From Kribbella amoyensis (lineage in GTDB: Bacteria; Actinomycetota; Actinomycetes; Propionibacteriales; Kribbellaceae), in assembly GCF_007828865.1 (NCBI RefSeq), contig NZ_VIVK01000001.1, positions 2,170,001 through 2,234,000 of the forward strand: 64,000 nucleotides of DNA. The letters are read 5' to 3'. Numbering within the stretch: the first letter of the stretch is position 1; each line of letters begins with the position of its first letter. The position numbers were made by a program, and so were the translations under genes. Shown here one piece after another: positions 17,258 through 25,878 of this stretch. The notes beneath the pieces were generated by a model. The model was not told where the DNA came from. It searched no databases and was given only the letters and a program-made list of their open reading frames with translations.

Positions 17258-17725
17258 ATGTCCAACTCCGAGCTGAAGCAGCGCCTGCACGACGACATGA
17301 CCGCCGCCCTCAAGGCCCGCGACGAGATCCGCAAGTCGACCCTGCGGATGGCCCTCACCGCGGTCACCAAGGCGGAGGTGGCCGGCAAGGAGGCCAGGGA
17401 GCTGACCGACGCGGAGGTCCTCGACGTCCTCACCTCCGAGGCGAAGAAGCGTCGCGAGTCCGTCGTCGCCTACCGCGAAGCCGGCCGCGCCGAGCTGGCC
17501 GACAAGGAGCAGGCCGAAGCCGACGTCCTCGCCGAGTACCTGCCCGAGCAGCTCAGCGCCGACGAGATCGCCGCCCTCGTCACCGAGACCATCGCCGCCA
17601 CCGGAGCCGCCGAGCTCGGCCCGCGCGGCATCGGCAAGGTGATGGGCGCCCTGCAGCCCAAGGTCAAGGGCAAGGCCGACGGCGGCGCCGTCTCCGCCGA
17701 GGTCAAGCGCCAGCTCAGCGCCTGA
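17258..17725 (+). CDS. GatB/YqeY domain protein
   Basis: 155 residues from ATG 17258. It matches the YqeY family: LKQRLHDDMTAALKARDEIR, TLRMALTAVTKAEV, EAKKRRESVVAYREAGR and GKVMGALQPKVKGKADGG. The family shares the tail domain of the amidotransferase subunit GatB that contacts tRNA, yet stands alone; its job is unknown. The stop abuts the convergent membrane gene. Confidence 0.88.
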   Translation: MSNSELKQRLHDDMTAALKARDEIRKSTLRMALTAVTKAEVAGKEARELTDAEVLDVLTSEAKKRRESVVAYREAGRAELADKEQAEADVLAEYLPEQLSADEIAALVTETIAATGAAELGPRGIGKVMGALQPKVKGKADGGAVSAEVKRQLSA

Positions 17726-18385
17726 TCACCTGGGCGGGCCCTCGAAGTACGGCACCAGGCTCGGCGCCACCACGCCGTACTGCAGGCTGACGGCGCCGAC
17801 CCAGATCGCCACCGGCACCAGCGCTCGTACCCACCACGGAGCTCGGTAGAGGACCGCCATCACCACCAGCGCGATCCCTGCCAACAGGCCCGGCGCACTG
17901 TGCGACCAGGCCTGGGCCTTCTCGGGCCAGCAGGACGGTAGGTACGCGCACTGGTAGCCGTCCGGGTAGGCGCGGTAGGAGTCCGCGAGGCTCAGGTGCA
18001 GGCCCACCGTGCTGAATCCGGCCCAGAGACCGCCCAGGCCCTGGAGGGCGATGCCGGCCGGACCACCAGGAGCTCGCCACCAGCGCTTGCCGGTGAGCCG
18101 CGGGAAGCCGGCCAGCGCGAACAGCGCGGCGGAGGTCACGGCCAAGGTCTTCGCCCATCCGCTGGTGAGCGCCTTCGCCTCGGTCAGCCGATCGGGGACG
18201 GCCAGCGGATCCACCTCGGGCAGGTAATCCGACAGCGAGGCGGCCGCCAGGGCGAAGACCAACACCACGAGCAGAGCCGCGAGCAGCCAGATCGTCTCGG
18301 CGGCAACCTTCAAGAACCAGAACCGCCGCCCGAAGCCAGGCAGGAACGCACTGGCATCGGACGGCGGTTCAGTCGTCGTCGGCAC
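17726..18385 (-). CDS. Predicted multi-pass membrane protein
   Basis: 219 residues with about five hydrophobic segments (28-52, 80-95, 112-130, 165-185, 190-212). A loop with two cysteines (YQCAYLPSCWPEKAQ) faces outside if the N-terminus is inside. No family recognised. It follows ponA by 26 bp on the same strand and may be co-transcribed with it. Confidence 0.65.
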   Translation of the reverse strand: MPTTTEPPSDASAFLPGFGRRFWFLKVAAETIWLLAALLVVLVFALAAASLSDYLPEVDPLAVPDRLTEAKALTSGWAKTLAVTSAALFALAGFPRLTGKRWWRAPGGPAGIALQGLGGLWAGFSTVGLHLSLADSYRAYPDGYQCAYLPSCWPEKAQAWSHSAPGLLAGIALVVMAVLYRAPWWVRALVPVAIWVGAVSLQYGVVAPSLVPYFEGPPR

Positions 18386-18411
18386 GGATCAGGCTCGCGC
18401 CTGCCGGTCGG

Positions 18412-20784
18412 TCAGCGGCCGCCACACTTCGGGTACTTCGGGTGCCAGGGCGGGCACTGGGGGATCTGCGGCGGCTTCGGGGGCTGGACCGTGGTCGGGG
18501 GCGGCGGCGGGGTCGCCGGCTTCCCCTTGCTCCCGTTAGAGATGAACAGGGTGATCATCGAGCCTTCGGGGGCGCCGTCCTTGCGCCGCGGACCGGTCCA
18601 GGCGACCGTACCGACCGCTTCCTCGGAGTCGACCATGCCGGGCGCGATCTGGGCCGTGAAGCCGGCCTGCTGGATCTTGTTGATCGCGTCGCCCGGGGCC
18701 ATCCCGGTGACGAACGGGATGTCCTTCACGTCACCGCGCACGGTCTTGTCGCTCGGCGCCACGAAGTGCGTCTCCGGCATCCCCTTCAACGCGTTCCGCA
18801 TCGCGGTCTCCCAGAGCGGACCCGCGGTCCCCGAACCGGAGGCGTCGGAGATCCGCTTGCCGTTCAGCCGCTGGCCGATCAGGTTCTCGTAGGGCGGGCT
18901 GGCGTCCGCGACGACCGCGGCCGAGGCGAGCCGGTTCGAGTATCCGGCGAACCAGACGGCCTTGTTCGCCTGGATGGTTCCGGTCTTGCCGGCCAGGTCG
19001 CTCGAGCCGAACTTCAGCTTGGCGCCCGTACCGCCCGGCTCCATCACGTCGTGCAGGACCCGGTTCACACCGTCGGCCACCTGCGGCGACAGCGCCTGCT
19101 TGCAGCTGATCCCCGGGGTCTTGATCGCCTTGCCGGCCAGGCTGCTGACCGTGGTGACGGCGAGCGGGGTGCAGTACTTGCCGCGGGCCGCGAAGGCGGC
19201 GTACGCGTTCGACAGCATCAACGGGGTCACCAGGCCGACGCCGAGCGTCATCGAGATGACCTGCTCGAGCGGCTGCTGGGTCTGCGCGTCGTACATCCCG
19301 AGGGACGCGGCGACGTTCGCGACCGAGCACAGGCCGACCTGCTTCGACAGCTGCAGGAAGTAGGTGTTCGTCGAGGCGCGCGCGGCGTCGATCATGGTCA
19401 GGTCGCCGTTCGCGGCGGTCGAGTTGCTCGGGGTGTACTTGCCGGCCTGGGTGAAGCCCGAGCAGGTCGGCCACTTCTGGTTGCTGAGGTCGATCGACTT
19501 CGGCGAGTTGATCCGGTGGTTCAGCGGGAAGCCCTTCTGGATCGCGGCGGCGATCGTGAAGGCCTTCATGGTCGAACCGTTCTGGAAACCGCCGTAGCCG
19601 CCCGGGTACGACTTCTCGACGTTGTAGTTGTACGCGGTCTTGCCGTACGGCTTGCTCTGCACCATCGCCTTGATCAGGCCGGTGCCGGGCTCGACGATGG
19701 TGATCGCGCCGATCGCCGAGTCGGTCGGCTTGGTGTGCGCGTTGATCGAGGCCTGCGCGGCGGCCTGGACCTTCGGGTCGAGCGACGTCTTGACCGTGAT
19801 GCCCGCGGTCTTGATGTAGTGCTCCGCGTCCTTCTTGTCCTTGCCGAAGGCCGGGTTCTCCAGCAGCTTGGAGACCACGTACTCGCAGTAGAACGGGTAC
19901 CGCGAGTTGGCGCAGCCGTTCGGGACCTTCTGGATCTTGTTCTTGTCGATCACCGGGGTCCGGATCGCGTCGTTCGCCTGCTTCGCGGTGATGATGTTGA
20001 GCTGCTGCATCCGGCGCAGCACGACGTCGCGGCGGTCCTTGGCGCGCTTGGCCGAGTTCGTCGGGTCGTAGCCGGACGGGTTCTTCACCAGGCCGGCCAG
20101 CGTCGCGGCCTGGGCCAGGGTCAGCTTGGCGGCGGTGGTGGAGAAGTAGTGCCGGGCGGCCGCCTCGACGCCGTACGCGCCGTCACCGAAGTTGGCCAGG
20201 TTCAGGTACTTCTCCAGGATCTCGTCCTTGGAGAACTCCTTCTCGACCGCGACCGCGTACCGCAGCTCGGCGATCTTGCGCTGGTACGTCTCGGCGGTGG
20301 CCGCCTTGACCTCTTCCTCGGTGCGCGCCTTCTCGATCAGGCTGAGCTTCACGTACTGCTGGGTGATGCTCGAACCACCCTGCTGGACCGACCCCTCGCT
20401 CTGGTTGCGGACCAGGGCGCGCAGGGTGCCCTTCGCGTCCAGGGCGCCGTGCTCGTAGAACCGGTCGTCCTCGATCGCGACGATCGCCCTGCGCATGATC
20501 GGGTTGATCTGCGCGAGCTTCACCGGCACCCGGTTCTGCTCGTACAGGTTGGCGATCAGCGAGCCGTCGGCCGCCAGGATGCGGCTCTTCACCGCGAGTG
20601 GATCGGTCTTCAGCTCCTGCGGCAGGTCCTCCAGCGTCTCGCTGGTCTTCTCGGTGGTGTACCCGGCCAGGCCGGCGAACGGAATCGCCAGACCCGCGGC
20701 CAGCGCGCCGGACAGCACGCTCACCCCGAGGAACAGAACCACCGACTGGACGACACCTCGATCGTCTCTATCCCGCACGCGCAT
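18412..20784 (-). CDS. ponA: Bifunctional penicillin-binding protein with PASTA domain (PonA2 type)
   Basis: 790 residues. A membrane anchor lies at about 12-42. The glycosyltransferase domain has EDDRFYEHGALD (Glu105), GGSSITQQYVK and KYLNLANFGDGAYGVEAAA. The transpeptidase domain has STMK (Ser404, Lys407), STN (471-473) and KTG (600-602). One PASTA domain (about 690-762) and a Pro-rich tail finish it. It polymerises and cross-links peptidoglycan outside the membrane. The locus corresponds to M. tuberculosis ponA2. A Crp-type inverted repeat lies 41 bp upstream of the start codon. Confidence 0.94.
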   Translation of the reverse strand: MRVRDRDDRGVVQSVVLFLGVSVLSGALAAGLAIPFAGLAGYTTEKTSETLEDLPQELKTDPLAVKSRILAADGSLIANLYEQNRVPVKLAQINPIMRRAIVAIEDDRFYEHGALDAKGTLRALVRNQSEGSVQQGGSSITQQYVKLSLIEKARTEEEVKAATAETYQRKIAELRYAVAVEKEFSKDEILEKYLNLANFGDGAYGVEAAARHYFSTTAAKLTLAQAATLAGLVKNPSGYDPTNSAKRAKDRRDVVLRRMQQLNIITAKQANDAIRTPVIDKNKIQKVPNGCANSRYPFYCEYVVSKLLENPAFGKDKKDAEHYIKTAGITVKTSLDPKVQAAAQASINAHTKPTDSAIGAITIVEPGTGLIKAMVQSKPYGKTAYNYNVEKSYPGGYGGFQNGSTMKAFTIAAAIQKGFPLNHRINSPKSIDLSNQKWPTCSGFTQAGKYTPSNSTAANGDLTMIDAARASTNTYFLQLSKQVGLCSVANVAASLGMYDAQTQQPLEQVISMTLGVGLVTPLMLSNAYAAFAARGKYCTPLAVTTVSSLAGKAIKTPGISCKQALSPQVADGVNRVLHDVMEPGGTGAKLKFGSSDLAGKTGTIQANKAVWFAGYSNRLASAAVVADASPPYENLIGQRLNGKRISDASGSGTAGPLWETAMRNALKGMPETHFVAPSDKTVRGDVKDIPFVTGMAPGDAINKIQQAGFTAQIAPGMVDSEEAVGTVAWTGPRRKDGAPEGSMITLFISNGSKGKPATPPPPPTTVQPPKPPQIPQCPPWHPKYPKCGGR

Positions 20785-20825
20785 GGGGAGGAGACTACGT
20801 GATCGGAGAGCTACGCCGTAGTTAC

Positions 20826-20847
20826 TGACGTGATCTACCTCACGTCA
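20826..20847. promoter_or_regulatory. Candidate Crp-binding site at the ponA promoter
   Basis: An 8-bp perfect inverted repeat TGACGTGA-N6-TCACGTCA. Its core GTGA-N6-TCAC fits the Crp consensus used by M. tuberculosis Rv3676 and relatives. It lies 41 bp before the ponA start. A Crp homolog is encoded in this same window at 29359-30036. Confidence 0.7.
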
Positions 20848-20941
20848 ACCGGAGCGTGGTTTCAGGCGTCAGGACGGCCCCGGCAGGGGGTTCCGTCGGC
20901 CTCGGGCGCGACCGGCGCGACGAAAAATCATCCGAAAGGAC

Positions 20942-20985
20942 GACGGCCGGCGGACCCACCGGGATAGGTGGTTCCGCCGGCCGTC
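20942..20985 (-). terminator. Terminator of lon
   Basis: Perfect 13-bp arms GACGGCCGGCGGA (20942-20954) and complement (20973-20985), with an inner CCACC/GGTGG stem. Located right after the lon stop on the minus strand and before the ponA promoter. Confidence 0.85.
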
Positions 20986-21007
20986 AGGGGTCGGGGGACG
21001 AGGAGCG

Positions 21008-23362
21008 TCAGGCGGCGAACTGCCGGGCGCCGACCTCGGCCGGTTCGAGGGCCAGGTCGAGTACCTGCCGGACGTCGCTGACCGGGTGCACCGTCAGCTC
21101 CGCCAGCACCGACTCCGGCACGTCCTCCAGGTCCGGCTCGTTCCGCTGCGGGATCAGGATCGTGGTGAGCCCGGCCCGGTGGGCGGCCAGCAGCTTCTGC
21201 TTGACGCCACCGATCGGGAGCACCCGCCCGGTCAGCGAGACCTCACCCGTCATCGCGACCTCCGAACGGACCGGCCGTCCGGACAGCAGCGACGCGAGTG
21301 CGGTCGTCATCGTGACACCCGCGGACGGACCGTCCTTCGGTACCGCGCCCGCCGGGACGTGGATGTGGGCGTTCCGCTCAGCCAGGTCGCCGACCGGCAG
21401 CCCCAGCTCCGCGCCGTGCGAGCGCAGGTACGACAGGGCGATCTGCGCCGACTCCTTCATCACGTCACCGAGCTGCCCCGTCAACGTGACTCCGGTCGGA
21501 CCCGTCTCCTTGTCCGCCAGCGACGCCTCGACGAAGAGCACGTCACCACCGGCACCCGTCACGGCCAGACCCGTCGCCACTCCTGGCAACGCGGTCCGCT
21601 CGGCCGACTCCGGCGTGAACTTCGGCGACCCCAAGTACTTCTTCAGGTTGCCGCCGTCGACGTGCAGGGAAGCCGTGTCCTCACCGTCCAGCGCGAGCTG
21701 GGCCGTCACCTTGCGCAGGACCCGGGCGATGGACCGCTCGAGCTGACGGACCCCGGCCTCCCGGGTGTACTCGCCGGCCAGCAGCCGCAGCGCGTCGTCG
21801 GACACCGTGACCTCGTCGGCCGACAACCCCGCGCGCTCCAGCTGCCGGGGCAGCAGGTGGTCGCGGGCGATGGTGACCTTCTCGTCCTCGGTGTACCCGT
21901 CGAGCTGCACCAGTTCCATCCGGTCCAGCAGCGGCGCGGGGATCGAGTCGAGCACGTTCGCCGTGGCCAGGAACACCACGTCGGACAGGTCCAGCTCGAC
22001 CTCCAGGTAGTGGTCCCGGAAGGTGTGGTTCTGCGCCGGGTCGAGGACCTCCAGCAGAGCGGCCGTCGGGTCGCCCCGGTAGTCCGCGCCCACCTTGTCG
22101 ATCTCGTCCAGCAGCACCACCGGGTTCATCGAACCGGCTTCCTTGATCGCCCGGACGACCCGGCCCGCCATCGCCCCGACGTACGTCCGCCGGTGGCCGC
22201 GGATCTCGGCCTCGTCCCGGACGCCACCCAGGGCGACCCGGACGAACTTGCGGCCCATCGCCCGCGCGACGGACTCGCCGAGCGAGGTCTTGCCGACGCC
22301 AGGGGGACCCACCAGGGCCAGGACGGCACCGCTGCGGCGGCCACCGACCACGCCGAGGCCACGGTCCGCACGGCGACGCCGGACAGCCAGGTACTCGGTG
22401 ATGCGTTCCTTGACGTCGTCGAGGCCGGCGTGGTCCGCGTCCAGCACGGCCCGGGCCTCACGGATGTCGTAGCTGTCCTCGGTCCGCTCGTTCCAGGGCA
22501 GCTCGAGGACGGTGTCCAGCCAGGTCCGGATCCAGCCGACCTCGGGGGACTGCTCCGCGGTCCGCTCGAGCTTGTCGACCTCGGCGAGCGCGGCCTTGTG
22601 CACGTGCTCGGGCAGGTCGGCGGCCTCGACGCGGGCCCGGTAGTCCTCCTCCTCGGACTCGGCCTTGCCGTCCAGCTCGGCCAGCTCCTTGCGGATCGCG
22701 GCCAGCTGCTGGCGCAGCAGGAACTCCCGCTGCTGCTTCTCCATGCCTTCCTGGACGTCCTTCTGGATCGTCTCGGAGACCTCGAGCTCGGCCAGGTGGT
22801 CCTTCACCCAGCCGATCAGCTTGGTCAGCCGCTCGGAGACGTTCGCGGTCTCCAGCAGCCAGGACTTCTGCTCGTCCGACAGGTACGACGCGTAGCCGGC
22901 CAGGTCGGCGAGCTCCGCCGGTTCCGTCACCTGCTTGACCGAGTCGATCACCTGCCACGCGCCCCGGCGCTCCAGCACCGAGGTCACCACGGACTTGTAC
23001 TCGCGGGCGAGCTCCGCCGACTGCGCGTCGGTGATCTCGTTCAGTACGGTCGCGCTCACCCACAGCGCCGCACCCGGACCGGTCGTGCCGGCCCCGATCC
23101 GCACCCGGGCGGTCCCCCGGATGACGGCTGCCTGGGCACCGCCCGGCAACCGGCCGATCTGCTCGATCTCGCCGAGCGTGCCGGCCTTCGCATAGTTTCC
23201 GTCCAGGCGAGGCACCAGCAGCACCTTGTCCTGGCCGGACGCCTGCGCCGCGTCGATCGCCGCGCGTGCCTCGCTGTCGGCCAGCCGAACCGGCACGACC
23301 ATTCCAGGCAGGACCACGACGTCGTCCAACGGCAGCACAGGAAGATTCAACGTCTCTGTCAC
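21008..23362 (-). CDS. lon: ATP-dependent Lon protease
   Basis: 784 residues from GTG 23362. The N-terminal substrate domain begins NLPVLPLDDVVVLPGMVVPV. The AAA+ module has Walker A GPPGVGKTS and Walker B VVLLDEIDKVG. The proteolytic domain has PKDGPSAG (Ser680) and GGVKQKLL (Lys721), the Ser-Lys dyad. It degrades misfolded and regulatory proteins in the cytosol. A HAIR-type inverted repeat 25 bp upstream of the start points to HspR heat-shock repression, as known for Streptomyces lon. In M. tuberculosis, whiB4 holds this position next to ponA2. Confidence 0.95.
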   Translation of the reverse strand: MTETLNLPVLPLDDVVVLPGMVVPVRLADSEARAAIDAAQASGQDKVLLVPRLDGNYAKAGTLGEIEQIGRLPGGAQAAVIRGTARVRIGAGTTGPGAALWVSATVLNEITDAQSAELAREYKSVVTSVLERRGAWQVIDSVKQVTEPAELADLAGYASYLSDEQKSWLLETANVSERLTKLIGWVKDHLAELEVSETIQKDVQEGMEKQQREFLLRQQLAAIRKELAELDGKAESEEEDYRARVEAADLPEHVHKAALAEVDKLERTAEQSPEVGWIRTWLDTVLELPWNERTEDSYDIREARAVLDADHAGLDDVKERITEYLAVRRRRADRGLGVVGGRRSGAVLALVGPPGVGKTSLGESVARAMGRKFVRVALGGVRDEAEIRGHRRTYVGAMAGRVVRAIKEAGSMNPVVLLDEIDKVGADYRGDPTAALLEVLDPAQNHTFRDHYLEVELDLSDVVFLATANVLDSIPAPLLDRMELVQLDGYTEDEKVTIARDHLLPRQLERAGLSADEVTVSDDALRLLAGEYTREAGVRQLERSIARVLRKVTAQLALDGEDTASLHVDGGNLKKYLGSPKFTPESAERTALPGVATGLAVTGAGGDVLFVEASLADKETGPTGVTLTGQLGDVMKESAQIALSYLRSHGAELGLPVGDLAERNAHIHVPAGAVPKDGPSAGVTMTTALASLLSGRPVRSEVAMTGEVSLTGRVLPIGGVKQKLLAAHRAGLTTILIPQRNEPDLEDVPESVLAELTVHPVSDVRQVLDLALEPAEVGARQFAA

Positions 23363-23385
23363 GCTGTCACACCCTCTGTCCGAAG

Positions 23386-23406
23386 ATTGAGTCTGACTGG
23401 CTCAAC
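23386..23406. promoter_or_regulatory. HAIR-type HspR operator upstream of lon
   Basis: TTGAG-N9-CTCAA (23387-23405), the same half-sites and spacing as the HAIR consensus CTTGAGT-N7-ACTCAAG. It sits 25 bp before the lon start codon, where HspR would block transcription in unstressed cells. Confidence 0.8.
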
Positions 23407-23477
23407 CAAGACCCTGACCAGCCCATTCCCCGGGCAATCGACGTTCGCTGAGGGTGAAACGAGAAGCCGGACGCCCG

Positions 23478-23547
23478 CCACTCACCAACCCTCCGTTCCT
23501 GTCGTTCTACCGACAGGAACGCGCTTACTGATCAGGTTGGTGAGTGG
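23478..23547. terminator. Nested double inverted repeat between the ArsA pair and lon
   Basis: An outer pair of 13-bp arms (CCACTCACCAACC at 23478-23490, complement 23535-23547) encloses an inner hairpin GTTCCTGTCG/CGACAGGAAC (23495-23504 and 23511-23520, 6-nt loop). It follows the stop of the second ArsA gene and probably ends that operon. The outer arms could also form a competing structure. Confidence 0.7.
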
Positions 23548-23559
23548 TGGAGGTTCGCG

Positions 23560-24681
23560 TCAGGCGGTGAGGAGGTCGCCGATGGTTCTGAGGCCGGTGA
23601 GGTCGTGGACGTCGTCGGGGAGGGCCGGGACGTCGACGGTGGGGATCTTCCGGTGGCCCCGGCGGAAGCGGTCGGCTCGTTTGCGGTCGCTGACGACCTG
23701 CTGCATCTTGTCGGCGTGCAGGCGCAGCACCGCGGCGGTCAGGTCGGACTTGCCCGATTCCTCCAGCTTCTCGGCGGCCGCGAGGGAGCGTTCGGCCGAG
23801 AGATCGGGTACGTGGGTGGTGGTGACCCGGTTGAGGACGACGCCGGCCAGCGGCATGTTCTCCTCGCGGAGGCGCTCGGTGAAGTACGACGCCTCGCGGA
23901 GCGCGTCGTTCTGCGGGGCGGCGACCACGATGAACGCGGTGTGGGGCTCGCGCAACAGCGCCACGGTCTGCTCCGCGCGATCCCGGAAGCCGCCGAACAG
24001 CGTGTCGAACGCGGCCGCGAAGGTCTGCACATCGGTCAGGACCTGGGCGCCGAGGACCTTGTTCATCACCGACATCGCCATGTTCACGCCCGCCGACATC
24101 AGCCGCAGCGGACCCCGGGCCGGCGCCAGCAGCAACCGGAGGAACCGTCCCTCCAGCAACGACGCCAGCCGCTCGGGTGCGTCCAGGAAGTCCAGCGCGG
24201 ACCTCGACGGCGGGGTGTCCACGACGATCAGGTCCCAGTCGCCGGACTGCTCGGCCTGCTTGTGCAGCTGGCCGAGCTTCTCCATCGCCATGTACTCCTG
24301 GGTGCCCGCGAACGACGACGACAGCGCGACGTAGAACGGGTTCGCCAGGATCTGCCGCGCCTTCTCCGGGGTCGCGTGCGCGAGCACCACCTCGTCGAAG
24401 GTGCGCTTCATGTCCAGCATCATCGCGTCGAGCCGGCCGCCGTTCGCGGTGTCCACGTCGGTCACCGCGCGCGGTGTGTTGTCCAGCTCGGTGAGGCCCA
24501 GCGACTGCGCGAGCCGGCGGGCCGGGTCGATCGTCAGCACGACCACCTTGCGGCCCCGCTCGGCGGCGCGCAGCCCGAGGGCGGCGGCGGTCGTCGTCTT
24601 GCCGACCCCGCCCGCGCCGCAGGTCACGACGATGCGGGTCGCCGGGTCGTCGATCACGGCGTCCAGGTCGAGTGCGGTCAT
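23560..24681 (-). CDS. ArsA/GET3-type anion-transporting ATPase (second of pair)
   Basis: 373 residues from ATG 24681. It has the P-loop CGAGGVGKTTTAAALG, switch regions LTIDPARRLAQSLG and VVDTPPSRSALDFLDAP, and a C-terminal half unlike the plasmid arsenite pumps. It corresponds in position to M. tuberculosis Rv3680/Rv3679, a paired ATPase linked to envelope and nitric oxide or glycerol stress. The first ArsA overlaps it by ATGA (24678-24681), so equal amounts are likely made and a heterodimer is plausible. No ars genes are near. Confidence 0.85.
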   Translation of the reverse strand: MTALDLDAVIDDPATRIVVTCGAGGVGKTTTAAALGLRAAERGRKVVVLTIDPARRLAQSLGLTELDNTPRAVTDVDTANGGRLDAMMLDMKRTFDEVVLAHATPEKARQILANPFYVALSSSFAGTQEYMAMEKLGQLHKQAEQSGDWDLIVVDTPPSRSALDFLDAPERLASLLEGRFLRLLLAPARGPLRLMSAGVNMAMSVMNKVLGAQVLTDVQTFAAAFDTLFGGFRDRAEQTVALLREPHTAFIVVAAPQNDALREASYFTERLREENMPLAGVVLNRVTTTHVPDLSAERSLAAAEKLEESGKSDLTAAVLRLHADKMQQVVSDRKRADRFRRGHRKIPTVDVPALPDDVHDLTGLRTIGDLLTA

Positions 24682-25628
24682 CCGCGCAGCTCCTCGGCCA
24701 GGTCGTACAGCGCGCCGGTGTCGATCCCGTCCGGGACCAGCGCCAACTCGGTCACCTGCTTGCCGAGGGCATCGATCCGGTCGCGGTTCTCGCGTTCCAG
24801 CCCGACCCGGACGGCGTGGTCGTGCGCCTCCCGGGCCAGCGTGGCCACCATCGCCTGGGTGGCCGGGATGCCGGCCGCTTTGAGCCCGCGGGTCAGCTCG
24901 GCGGCCGGCAGCTTCTCCTTCACCGCGGACGCGAGCGCGTCGTCGTCGAGCGGACTCGGCCGGACCATGTTCACCACGATCGAGCCGATCCGCAGGTCCA
25001 GCGCCTCCAACTGGTCCACCGCGTCGAGCGTCTCCTGCACCGGCATCTCCTCGAGCAGCGTGACCAGATGGATCCGGGTGACGTCGGAGCGGAGCATGCC
25101 CATGATCGCGTCCGCCTGGTTCCGGATCGGGCCCACCTTGGCCAGGTCCGCGACCTCGTGGTTCACGTTCAGGAACCGGCCGATCCGGCCCGTCGGCGGC
25201 GCGTCCAGCACGACCGCGTCGTACGCGAGCCGGCCGTGCGCCTTCCGCCGGGTCGCCTCGTACACCTTGCCGGTGAGCAGCACGTCCCGCAGGCCCGGTG
25301 CGATGGTGGTGACGAAGTCGATCGCGCCCACCTTGTCCAGCGCCTTCCCGGCCCGGCCGAGGTGGTAGTACATGTCGAGGTACTCCAGCAGCGCCGCCTC
25401 CGCGTCCACGGCCAGCGCGTACACCTCGCCGCCGGCCGGTCCGACCGCGATCCGTCGCTCGACGTACGGCAGTGGGGGGACGTCGAAGAGCTGGGCCAGT
25501 CCCTGCCGGCCCTCCACCTCGACCAGCAGGACCCGCTGGCCCTGATCGGCCAGCGCGAGCGCCATGGCGGCAGCCACGGTGGTCTTGCCGGTCCCGCCCT
25601 TGCCGGTGACCACGTGAAGCCTCGCCAT
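24678..25628 (-). CDS. ArsA/GET3-type anion-transporting ATPase (first of pair)
   Basis: 316 residues from ATG 25628. The P-loop VTGKGGTGKTTVAAAMALA starts at residue 8; LLVEVEGRQGLAQLF and VVLDAPPTGRIGRFLNV are the switch motifs. The deviant Walker A lysine GKGG marks the MinD/ArsA class, which works as a dimer. It is first in the two-gene operon and divergent from the DUF4177-RidA genes, the order seen in mycobacteria. The longer frame upstream lacks a convincing start. Confidence 0.85.
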   Translation of the reverse strand: MARLHVVTGKGGTGKTTVAAAMALALADQGQRVLLVEVEGRQGLAQLFDVPPLPYVERRIAVGPAGGEVYALAVDAEAALLEYLDMYYHLGRAGKALDKVGAIDFVTTIAPGLRDVLLTGKVYEATRRKAHGRLAYDAVVLDAPPTGRIGRFLNVNHEVADLAKVGPIRNQADAIMGMLRSDVTRIHLVTLLEEMPVQETLDAVDQLEALDLRIGSIVVNMVRPSPLDDDALASAVKEKLPAAELTRGLKAAGIPATQAMVATLAREAHDHAVRVGLERENRDRIDALGKQVTELALVPDGIDTGALYDLAEELRG

Positions 25629-25716
25629 GATCTCCAGGGTAGGACGTGGTCCACAGCACACCTGCGGGGCGGTGGGGCGGGGGTCAACCCGCGGGGCGCC
25701 CGTTAGGCTCCGTGGC

Positions 25717-25878
25717 ATGAAGAAGTTCGAGTACTTCACCGCGCCGCTGCTGGTCCATTCGACCAAGGAGATCCTCGACAACTTCGGCCAGGACGGCTGG
25801 GAGCTGGTCCAGGTCGTCCAGGGGCCGAACCCGGAGTCGCTGGTCGCCTACCTCAAGCGGGAGATCGAGGACAAATGA
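25717..25878 (+). CDS. DUF4177-type small protein
   Basis: 53 residues: a single small fold MKKFEYFTAPLLVHSTKEIL followed by FGQDGWELVQVV, the DUF4177 signature of a strand, a helix and a GWELV strand. Function unknown. It overlaps ridA by ATGA (25875-25878) and opens a four-gene plus-strand operon. Confidence 0.85.
   Translation: MKKFEYFTAPLLVHSTKEILDNFGQDGWELVQVVQGPNPESLVAYLKREIEDK

Noticed and set aside
18442..20802. Long open frame antisense to ponA
   Set aside because: Same GC-bias shadow; the ponA strand has all catalytic motifs and normal composition.
21086..24334. Very long open frame (over 1000 codons) antisense to lon and the ArsA gene
   Set aside because: It is a shadow of strong third-position GC bias; its translation is low-complexity Arg/Gly/Val/Leu without a domain, while the opposite strand encodes lon with all motifs.
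23560..25628. Arsenic resistance operon
   Set aside because: No arsB, arsC, arsD or arsR nearby; the ATPase pair belongs to the conserved ponA2-crp locus.
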